Shown: piece after piece, positions 1-5,024 of the stretch
Position numbering within the stretch: the first letter of the stretch is position 1
Layout: every line of letters begins with the position of its first letter
Source: JBOHER01 sp050701115
GTDB taxonomy: Bacteria > Actinomycetota > Actinomycetes > Mycobacteriales > Pseudonocardiaceae
Assembly: GCA_050701115.1 (NCBI GenBank)
Contig: JBOHER010000072.1
Coordinates: 1-8,597, forward strand
Direction: 5' to 3'
Length of the DNA stretch: 8,597 nucleotides
The notes under the pieces: generated by a model
What the model was told of the DNA's origin: nothing
What the model saw: the letters and a program-made list of their open reading frames with translations, nothing else
The model's database searches: none
Program-made: the position numbers and the translations under genes

Positions 1-812
1 AGGGGCCCGGTGACGTCACCGCTGCCGACATCGTGCCGCCTGCAGGCGTCACCGTGCACAACCCGGATCTGCACATCGCCTCGCTGAACGGCAAGGGCAA
101 GCTGGAGGTCGAGCTCGTCGTCGAGCGCGGCCGCGGCTACGTTCCCGCCCTGCAGAACAAGCAGGCGGGCGCGGAGATCGGCCGGATCCCGGTCGACGCG
201 ATCTACTCGCCGGTGCTGAAGGTGACCTACAAGGTCGAGGCGACCCGTGTCGAGCAGCGCACCGACTTCGACAAGCTGATCCTCGACGTGGAGACCAAGC
301 CGTCGATCACGCCGCGGGACGCCGTCGCGTCCGCAGGCAAGACGCTGGTCGAGCTGTTCGGTCTCGCCCGCGAGCTGAACATCGACGCGGAAGGCATCGA
401 GATCGGCCCGTCGCCGCAGGAGGCGGACACCATCGCCGCCTACGCAATGCCGATCGAGGATCTCGACCTCACCGTGCGGTCCTACAACTGCCTCAAGCGC
501 GAGGGCATTCACACCGTCGGTGAGCTGGTTTCGCGCAGCGAAGCCGACCTGCTGGACATTCGCAACTTCGGTGCGAAGTCGATCGACGAGGTCAAGATGA
601 AGCTCGTCGGTCTCGGCCTCGCACTCAAGGACAGCCCGCCCGGGTTCGACCCGACCGCTGCCGCCGCCAACTACGACGGCGAGGGTTGGTCGGATGGCGT
701 GGACAGCATTTCCGACGGCATTTCAGACAACGGCTCAGACGACGGCCGCGACGACAGCCACGATGATGGCCACGATGACGGCCAGGACTACGCAGAGACG
801 GAGCAGCTGTAA
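1..812 (+). CDS. rpoA: DNA-directed RNA polymerase alpha subunit, 5'-truncated
   Basis: RpoA dimerises to scaffold assembly of the cytoplasmic RNA polymerase core; its C-terminal domain contacts UP-element DNA and activators. The gene enters from the left edge; the first complete codon is at 3 and 269 residues are visible, so roughly the first quarter of the protein is missing. The GTG at 33 is an internal valine, not a start. Visible in order: the end of the N-terminal assembly domain (DLHIASLNGKGKLEVELVVE, then VERGRGYVPA), a linker near TPRDAVASAGKTLVELFGLA, and the alpha-CTD with VRSYNCLKREGIHTVGELV, whose Arg matches the UP-element-binding arginine of E. coli alpha, and NFGAKSIDEVKMKL. 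After LKDSPPGFDP comes a long acidic tail ending in the actinobacterial DYAETEQL. The tail is expanded by four DDxx units (see repeat at 738-785). rplQ follows after 77 bp. Identity is certain. Confidence 0.98.
   Translation, partial: GPGDVTAADIVPPAGVTVHNPDLHIASLNGKGKLEVELVVERGRGYVPALQNKQAGAEIGRIPVDAIYSPVLKVTYKVEATRVEQRTDFDKLILDVETKPSITPRDAVASAGKTLVELFGLARELNIDAEGIEIGPSPQEADTIAAYAMPIEDLDLTVRSYNCLKREGIHTVGELVSRSEADLLDIRNFGAKSIDEVKMKLVGLGLALKDSPPGFDPTAAAANYDGEGWSDGVDSISDGISDNGSDDGRDDSHDDGHDDGQDYAETEQL
738..785 (+). repeat. Four 12-bp units encoding DDGR/DDSH/DDGH/DDGQ in the RpoA tail
   Basis: Four consecutive 12-bp in-frame units (738-749, 750-761, 762-773, 774-785) encode the tetrapeptides DDGR, DDSH, DDGH and DDGQ just before the conserved DYAETEQL terminus of RpoA. 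The units differ mainly at wobble positions and at codons 3 and 4, as expected for an old slippage-derived tract kept in frame. An Asp/Gly-rich stretch with a looser SDG pattern precedes it. Confidence 0.8.
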
Positions 813-820
813 GGCCGGCT

Positions 821-852
821 GTTTTCCACAGTGGAAATCCACTGTGGACAAC
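821..852 (+). promoter_or_regulatory. Dyad of two opposed DnaA-box-like nonamers in the rpoA-rplQ spacer
   Basis: A 15-bp inverted repeat (821-835 with 838-852, one mismatch at 824/849) lies 9 bp after the rpoA stop. Its outer parts read TTTTCCACA on the plus strand (822-830) and TTGTCCACA on the minus strand (843-851). The second is an exact match to the consensus DnaA box described for Streptomyces and mycobacteria. In RNA the dyad would form a stable hairpin upstream of the rplQ ribosome binding site. There is no T-tract after it, so a simple intrinsic terminator inside an essential operon is unlikely. It may be an RNA processing or stabilising hairpin, a DnaA-binding site, or both; the sequence cannot decide. 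Confidence 0.6.
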
Positions 853-889
853 TCGGTCTCGCGAGCTGAGTAGCTAACGAGGAGAACCG

Positions 890-1576
890 ATGCCCACCCC
901 CACCAAGGGCCCCCGTCTCGGCGGCTCGCCGGCCCACGAGCGGTTGATGCTGGCCAACCTGGCCACGTCGCTGTTCGAGCACGGCCGGATCAAGACGACC
1001 GAGGCGAAGGCGCGGCGGGTCCGCCCCCTGGCGGAGAAGCTGATCACCAAAGCCAAGCGTGGTGACCTGCACAACCGTCGTCAGATCCAGCGGATCATCC
1101 GCGACAAGGATGTCGTGCACAAGCTGATGGCGGAGATCGGGCCGTTCTTCAGCGACCGCAACGGTGGTTACCTGCGGATCACCAAGACGCTGCCCCGCAA
1201 GGGTGACAACGCCCCGATGGCGGTCATCGAATTGGTGAGCGAGAAGACCGTCACCGCCGAGGCCGAGGCTGCACGCAAGACGAAGTTCGCTACCGCGCCC
1301 GCCGGCGCTGGAGGCACCAGCACCGATGAGAAGCAGGAAGCTGCTGCCGCTCCGGTCGAGGAGGGCGCTGCTCCCACTGAGCCGCCGTTCGGCGAGGGCA
1401 GCCACGCCCCGCTGGAGGATGGCTCGCAGCCCGAGGGTTTCCCGATCAAGGGTAACGCTTCCTCGATGCTGTACCACGTGCCCGGTAGCTCGCACTACGA
1501 CCCGACGGACGCCGAGGTCTGGTTCGCCACCGAGGAGGCCGCGGAGGCCGCAGGCTTCGCAGGGGATGAGTCCTGA
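890..1576 (+). CDS. rplQ: 50S ribosomal protein L17 (bL17) with long C-terminal extension
   Basis: bL17 is a structural protein of the large ribosomal subunit, near the peptide exit region. Residues 1-120 form the whole conserved core: MPTPTKGPRLGGSPAHERL, LFEHGRIKTTEAKARRVRPL and the closing APMAVIELV strand. Bacterial L17 is often about 120-130 aa, so the 228-aa length reflects an added tail. Residues 121-182 are Ala/Glu/Pro-rich and probably disordered. Residues 183-223 form a compact motif, GFPIKGN...MLYHVPGSSHYD...AEVWFATEEAAEAAGF, that matches a small module seen at the C-termini of unrelated bacterial proteins (the IKGN/YHxPG/WF 'sunset' type). The start is set by a GAGGAG Shine-Dalgarno at 879-884, 5 nt before ATG. 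It lies between rpoA and truA; truA starts 11 bp after the stop. Core identity is certain; the tail module name is from memory. Confidence 0.97.
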   Translation: MPTPTKGPRLGGSPAHERLMLANLATSLFEHGRIKTTEAKARRVRPLAEKLITKAKRGDLHNRRQIQRIIRDKDVVHKLMAEIGPFFSDRNGGYLRITKTLPRKGDNAPMAVIELVSEKTVTAEAEAARKTKFATAPAGAGGTSTDEKQEAAAAPVEEGAAPTEPPFGEGSHAPLEDGSQPEGFPIKGNASSMLYHVPGSSHYDPTDAEVWFATEEAAEAAGFAGDES

Positions 1577-1587
1577 CGGCTGACGCT

Positions 1588-2463
1588 GTGCCGAACGAGC
1601 CCGCCACTCCCGCAGGGGACGGCGGGCTCGTTCGTCTGCGCCTGGACGTCAGCTACGACGGAACGGGTTTTTCCGGCTGGGCCAAGCAGCCGGGGCGCCG
1701 AACCGTCCAGGGCTTGCTCGAGGATGCTCTGGCCAAGCAGCCGCCGGGTGCGGCGGTGCCGAGATCGGTGGTGGTGGCCGGCCGGACCGATGCCGGAGTG
1801 CATGCCTCCGGCCAGGTGGTGCACGTTGATGTCGTGCCGTTTGCCAGCGCGCCGGATCGGTTGCCGGTCGACGAGCGCGGCATTTTCGACCTCGATCGCA
1901 TGTGTCACCGGTGGAACCGCTATCTGCCCGGCGATGTGCGGGTACTGGCAGCGCGGGTAGCTCCGGAGGGCTTCGATGCGCGGTTTTCCGCCGTGCGGCG
2001 ACACTATCGGTACCAGGTGTCAGATGCGGTTTGGGGTGTGGACCCCTTGCGGCGCAATGACACCTTGGGGTGGGGTCGTCCGCTGGGTGTGGGCCGGATG
2101 AACGTCGCTTCCGAGGCGTTGCTCGGCCTGAGGGACTTCGCGGCATTCTGCAGGCAACGCGAGACCGGTACCACTATCCGCGAGCTGCAGCGTCTGATCT
2201 GGCAGCGCACCGATGAGCACCTGGTGCAGATGCTGATCTCCGCTGATGCGTTCTGCCATTCCATGGTGCGCAGCGTGGTGGGTGCGCTGCTGCTGGTGGG
2301 CGATGGCAGGCGTGATGTCGACTGGCCTGCCCGGTTGCTCCGTGGGGGCGTGCGGGACAGTGCTGTCGCGCCTGCACACGGATTGACCCTGATCGGCGTG
2401 GACTACCCGCCCGATCATGAGCTCGCTGCCAGGGCGGAACAGACTCGCAACGTGCGCGGCTGA
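1588..2463 (+). CDS. truA: tRNA pseudouridine(38-40) synthase TruA
   Basis: TruA converts uridines 38, 39 and 40 of the tRNA anticodon stem-loop to pseudouridine in the cytoplasm. The protein is 291 aa, a normal family length. Landmarks: YDGTGFSGWAKQPGRRTVQG (23-42), the catalytic GRTDAGVHASGQVVHV (65-80) with the nucleophile Asp68, FDARFSAVRRHYRYQV (129-144), DFAAFCRQ (183-190), AFCHSMVRSVVGALL (221-235) and the closing APAHGLTLIGVDY (261-273). GTG at 1588 is the only usual start between an upstream in-frame stop (1567-1569) and the conserved region; no good Shine-Dalgarno precedes it, so translation is probably coupled to rplQ 11 bp upstream. The first 16 codons are covered by a perfect inverted repeat (1592-1634) that could restrain initiation. 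The following genes are convergent, so truA ends this transcription unit. Confidence 0.96.
   Translation: MPNEPATPAGDGGLVRLRLDVSYDGTGFSGWAKQPGRRTVQGLLEDALAKQPPGAAVPRSVVVAGRTDAGVHASGQVVHVDVVPFASAPDRLPVDERGIFDLDRMCHRWNRYLPGDVRVLAARVAPEGFDARFSAVRRHYRYQVSDAVWGVDPLRRNDTLGWGRPLGVGRMNVASEALLGLRDFAAFCRQRETGTTIRELQRLIWQRTDEHLVQMLISADAFCHSMVRSVVGALLLVGDGRRDVDWPARLLRGGVRDSAVAPAHGLTLIGVDYPPDHELAARAEQTRNVRG
1592..1634 (+). promoter_or_regulatory. Perfect 14-bp inverted repeat over the truA start (hairpin)
   Basis: Arms 1592-1605 (CGAACGAGCCCGCC) and 1621-1634 (GGCGGGCTCGTTCG) are exact reverse complements, separated by 15 nt. Inside, TCCC (1608-1611) can also pair with GGGA (1616-1619), giving a stem of up to 18 bp. 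It starts 2 bases after the truA GTG codon, so it sits inside coding sequence. No U-run follows, but GC-rich hairpins without U-tracts can act as terminators in actinobacteria. It could partly terminate the ribosomal operon before truA, or hold the truA start region in structure. The inverted repeat is certain; the role is inferred. Confidence 0.65.
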
Positions 2464-2469
2464 GCTCTC

Positions 2470-2553
2470 CGTGTCCGCACCTCAGGCAGCCGTGTTCGCA
2501 CTTCAGGCACGCGTGTCCGCACCTCAGGCAGCCGTGTCCGCACCTCAGGCACA
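2470..2553. repeat. Four tandem 21-bp repeats between convergent truA and the eccE arm
   Basis: Four head-to-tail 21-bp units: 2470-2490, 2491-2511, 2512-2532, 2533-2553. The shared core is CGTGTCCGCACCTCAGG; units 1 and 3 are identical, unit 2 differs by two C-to-T changes plus its last two bases, and unit 4 differs only in its last two bases. Each unit contains the hyphenated palindrome CCTCAGG. A single inverted copy of GTGTCCGC occurs as GCGGACAC at 2584-2591, at the edge of the minus-strand gene. A GC-rich stretch (2554-2583) fills the rest of the spacer. No spacers separate the units, so this is not a CRISPR array. It may be a dispersed intergenic repeat family or part of a bidirectional termination region. 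Confidence 0.85.
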
Positions 2554-2592
2554 CCCGCGGGCGCGGGCGCGTGCACGGGCGGCGCGGACACA

Positions 2593-3315
2593 TTAGTCGC
2601 CGCGGCGGATGGGGCCCAGGATCTGTTGTTCCCTGCCGGTGGTTACCAGGCGAATGGGACGCCAGAGGTTTCGGCCGAGCGCGATCACCTGGTCGTCCTT
2701 GAGCGTGGTGAGCTGGTGCAGCATGGGCGGTGGCAGCCGCCAGATGCGCGCAGCGAGTTCGGCCTGACCGACCGGGAGCCGTTGCATTAGCACCAGGTCC
2801 GACGCGTTGGCCGTGGTGCCCGCCTGCGGGTGCAGGTAGGGCAGTACGTACACGGTGGTCTGCCAGGGTGCGCGCGGCGGGAACAGATCCTGCGGGGTCG
2901 GTCCGCCGTCGTGCACCACCAGCAGCGGTGCGTTCTCCGAGGGCCGCGGCAGCTCGACCGGGGACAGCCTGCGGATCTGCACGTGCTGGGAGGGGCGGCC
3001 GTCCGGCATGGTGCCCGCCGCCTGCTGGACGACCTGCCATGCAGCGGGCCGGCCGGTGGCGACCACAACCCAGGCCCCGACGGCCAGCGCGCGCAGAGCG
3101 ACCTGGCGCGCCAGATACAGCCCGCCGACCAACACGATCCTGGTCGGCGCGGAACGAAGCGCGGCGACGGTGAGCGGTTCACCGTTCGTGCCGGAGCCGA
3201 TCACGATGCCACCACGATCTCCCGACGGGCTGATCGCATCGAGCAGCGTGGGGTCGACCGTGAATTCCGGGGCGACCCCGATCTGATTGGCCGAGTCGCG
3301 TACCCGTGTACTCAC
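2593..3315 (-). CDS. Uncharacterised protein coupled to eccE; possible degenerate P-loop fold
   Basis: The function is unknown. The 240-aa product is soluble in appearance, with no signal peptide or membrane segment. Residues 59-89 read RIVLVGGLYLARQVALRALA then GAWVVVATGRP, which has the strand-loop-helix-strand layout of a P-loop NTPase but lacks the GK[ST] of Walker A. Residues 130-136 (PLLVVHD) resemble a Walker B strand ending in Asp. The C-terminal part (ASDLVLMQRLP, then DDQVIALGRNLWRPIRLV at 207-224) recalls the last strands of FtsK/VirD4-type motor ATPases. This fold reading is inference. The start is GTG at 3313-3315: it overlaps the eccE stop (GTGA) and has a strong GGGAGGA Shine-Dalgarno. 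A longer reading back to 3588 would lie in a second frame inside eccE. Coupling to eccE suggests a cytoplasmic accessory role in ESX secretion. Confidence 0.85.
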   Translation of the reverse strand: MSTRVRDSANQIGVAPEFTVDPTLLDAISPSGDRGGIVIGSGTNGEPLTVAALRSAPTRIVLVGGLYLARQVALRALAVGAWVVVATGRPAAWQVVQQAAGTMPDGRPSQHVQIRRLSPVELPRPSENAPLLVVHDGGPTPQDLFPPRAPWQTTVYVLPYLHPQAGTTANASDLVLMQRLPVGQAELAARIWRLPPPMLHQLTTLKDDQVIALGRNLWRPIRLVTTGREQQILGPIRRGD

Positions 3316-4868
3316 GCCGTTCCTCCCATCGGCAAGGTGGCGGCCAGACCGGCGACCTGCTGGCCGCGCATGGGGGTCAAGGTCACGCCCAGTCGTTCGG
3401 AGACACTCTGCAGTCGCTGGTCGGCAGACTCGAGTTCGCGCGGGTTGCGCGCGCTTACCCGCACCACACCGCGCAGCGCGATCTGGCCCTCGTCGGCGGA
3501 CGGCGAGATCGACATGGCAACCGTCGCGGACAGCGCGCGCACGCTGGTGAGCGCGTTGAGCGTATTGGTCACCCTGCCTTTGGGCCACCGCGTGACGGCG
3601 TAGCTCGCGTGGCCGATGCCCGCCGCGGTAACACCGGACCAGCGTTCTTGCAGCTTGACGGGGGAGTTGGCACCGACGGCAGCGGTCAGTTCCGCGGCGG
3701 AGATGCCCGACCGGAGGAGCTCATCCGGATCGAGCGGGCGGGTGGGCACGTGCTGGGAGTCCAAGGCATTGCGCACCCGCGAGAGCGCACCGATGAGCGC
3801 GCGGTGGGCACCCACGACGCCACCACCCCGCTCCCGGATCGCGGCGGGGCATCGGCGCGGGTCCAGGCGCACGGCGATCCACGTGGTGCGGCGCGCCGCC
3901 GCGGGCAGCGGACCGAGCACCTCCATGTAGGAACTCAGCGCGGGGGAGTCGGCGGGCAACGCCGCACTTCCCGGGTAGGTGTGCCAGATGACCTGAATGG
4001 AGTCGATCACCACACCGCGGTCTTCCAGACACGGTGCGAGTGCCGACAGCGGCAGGCTGGAGGCGTCGCCTGCTTGTGAGATCAACGCCGGAGTCGGCTC
4101 GACCAGCAGGACAGCCGTCCAGGTTCCGTCGTTCCAGGCCAGCCCGACCGGCTGCCGGTCGTGGTCCATTCCGTGGGCGACAACCAGATCAGGTGCGGTG
4201 AGCCGCAGCAGGTTGACCCGCGGATCGTCCGCGCCGGTGACCGATTGCTGCTCGGTGAGGTCCTCGATGCTGGGCTGCGCCACCGGCTTTGCCACCCGAT
4301 CGTGGGAACGCATGCGGAATCGGGTGGTAAGCCCAAGCCATTGGGTGAACCACTGGCCGCGAACCCGCATGAAGGCGAAGATCGCCGCGAGCGCGAACAC
4401 TCCGATCGCGACGAAGATCAGCGAGCTGTTGATCGCGATCAGGATGAGCCCGATCGCGAAGCCCACTTCGAGCAGGACAAGGTTGAGGATCGGCAGCCCG
4501 AACAGCGTCTTGGCGGTACTGCGGCGACGGGCGGCAGGCGCTACCACCGCAGGCGCGCCCTGCGCAGGCTTCGGAGCGTCGCCGCCGGGTCGCGGCGGCT
4601 GAGCACCTGGCCCACCTGGCCCGCCGGGGCCACGTCCTCCTGGACCGCCCGGCCCACCCGGTCCGCGGCCGCCAGGACCGCCCGGCCCACCGGGGCCACG
4701 CCCACCCGGGCCCCCTGGACCGCCTTGGCGGGGATGTCCGGGCGGTGGCGGCCCTCCGGGACGAGGAACACCCGCAGGTGGGCTCGCTGGAGGCGCGCCC
4801 GGCCGAACCGCTGGCGGCTGTTGTCCTGGTCTCTGCCCAGCCGGGCGTGGAGGCGTGGTGACGGACAT
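3312..4868 (-). CDS. eccE: Type VII secretion (ESX) membrane protein EccE
   Basis: EccE is a peripheral component of the ESX inner-membrane secretion complex, where it binds around the EccB/EccC/EccD core. Layout of the 518 aa: a Pro/Gly-rich, probably disordered cytoplasmic N-terminus (1-115) with three 11-residue units PGGPGGRGPGG (51-83); a basic stretch RRRSTAK (114-120); two membrane helices, about 122-146 and 149-168, joined by a very short turn; then a soluble domain of about 350 residues. Two N-terminal helices followed by a large soluble domain is the EccE pattern, and segments such as RMRSHDRVAKP and GHASYAVTRWPKGR fit it. ATG at 4868 follows a purine-rich AGGGGAAGAG; no better start is seen. 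It is divergent from eccB across 156 bp and its stop overlaps the next gene. The long N-terminal tail is unusual. EccE assignment is strong given the adjacent eccB. Confidence 0.9.
   Translation of the reverse strand: MSVTTPPRPAGQRPGQQPPAVRPGAPPASPPAGVPRPGGPPPPGHPRQGGPGGPGGRGPGGPGGPGGRGPGGPGGPGGRGPGGPGGPGAQPPRPGGDAPKPAQGAPAVVAPAARRRSTAKTLFGLPILNLVLLEVGFAIGLILIAINSSLIFVAIGVFALAAIFAFMRVRGQWFTQWLGLTTRFRMRSHDRVAKPVAQPSIEDLTEQQSVTGADDPRVNLLRLTAPDLVVAHGMDHDRQPVGLAWNDGTWTAVLLVEPTPALISQAGDASSLPLSALAPCLEDRGVVIDSIQVIWHTYPGSAALPADSPALSSYMEVLGPLPAAARRTTWIAVRLDPRRCPAAIRERGGGVVGAHRALIGALSRVRNALDSQHVPTRPLDPDELLRSGISAAELTAAVGANSPVKLQERWSGVTAAGIGHASYAVTRWPKGRVTNTLNALTSVRALSATVAMSISPSADEGQIALRGVVRVSARNPRELESADQRLQSVSERLGVTLTPMRGQQVAGLAATLPMGGTA
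3321..3327 (-). promoter_or_regulatory. Shine-Dalgarno GGGAGGA fixing the start of the eccE-coupled gene
   Basis: Read on the minus strand, GGGAGGA lies 5 nt before the GTG at 3315-3313 and inside the last codons of eccE. It supports the short 240-aa reading over the longer upstream in-frame extension and indicates translational coupling. Confidence 0.75.
4620..4718 (-). repeat. Three imperfect 33-bp repeats encoding PGGPGGRGPGG in EccE
   Basis: Units 4686-4718, 4653-4685 and 4620-4652 (in coding order) each encode the same 11-residue peptide PGGPGGRGPGG, followed by a partial fourth copy (PGGPG). The DNA copies differ at many wobble positions while the peptide is unchanged, which suggests the peptide is kept rather than newly duplicated. 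Confidence 0.85.
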
Positions 4869-4929
4869 CCGCTCGTTCTCTTCCCCTCGTACGTCCTGCG
4901 AACTCTGCTAGCCGGTCCCGCGAGTAGGA

Positions 4930-4957
4930 ACACTATCGGGAATTGGTAGAAACCCAA
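4930..4957 (-). promoter_or_regulatory. Candidate promoter for eccE and its coupled gene
   Basis: On the minus strand, TTGGGT (4957-4952) and TAGTGT (4935-4930) are separated by 16 bp. The -10 fits the actinobacterial TANNNT pattern; the -35 matches only TTG. Transcription would start about 55 nt before the eccE ATG. This is a visual match without statistics. Confidence 0.35.
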
Positions 4958-4969
4958 CACCTGACGGTC

Positions 4970-5001
4970 CGCGTACGGCTATCCTGCGGAACCGTACCGC
5001 G
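4970..5001 (+). promoter_or_regulatory. Imperfect dyad around a -10-like TATCCT upstream of eccB
   Basis: CGCGTACGG (4970-4978) pairs with CCGTACCGCG (4992-5001) with one bulged C. The 13-nt centre contains TATCCT (4980-4985), a plausible -10 hexamer 39 bp before the eccB ATG. No good -35 is visible at 16-18 bp, so an activator or another sigma factor may be involved. It may be an operator or chance. The eccB ribosome binding site is poor; GGGGAG at 5006-5011 is rather far from the ATG. Confidence 0.3.
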
Positions 5002-5024
5002 ACTCGGGGAGCTGTAGGTCGAGA

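Noticed and set aside
788..1495. Minus-strand 235-aa open frame opposite rplQ
   Set aside because: It lies wholly against a certain ribosomal protein gene and has low-complexity Arg/Leu/Gly composition without recognisable motifs.
2470..2553. CRISPR array
   Set aside because: The 21-bp units are directly contiguous with no unique spacers, and no cas genes are present.
2174..3040. Minus-strand open frame with CLRCGHG heptads (zinc-finger-like) over the 21-bp repeats
   Set aside because: It runs antisense to the end of truA and out of frame with the eccE-coupled gene. Repeat differences change the peptide (R to K, G to E), as expected for a chance frame over a tandem repeat.
2593..3588. Longer minus-strand reading (331 aa) of the eccE-coupled gene
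   Set aside because: The first 91 residues lie in a second frame inside eccE. GTG at 3315 has a strong GGGAGGA site and the usual GTGA overlap with the eccE stop.
3306..4079. Plus-strand 257-aa open frame opposite eccE
   Set aside because: Antisense to EccE, whose membrane helices and genomic context are convincing; no motifs in this frame.
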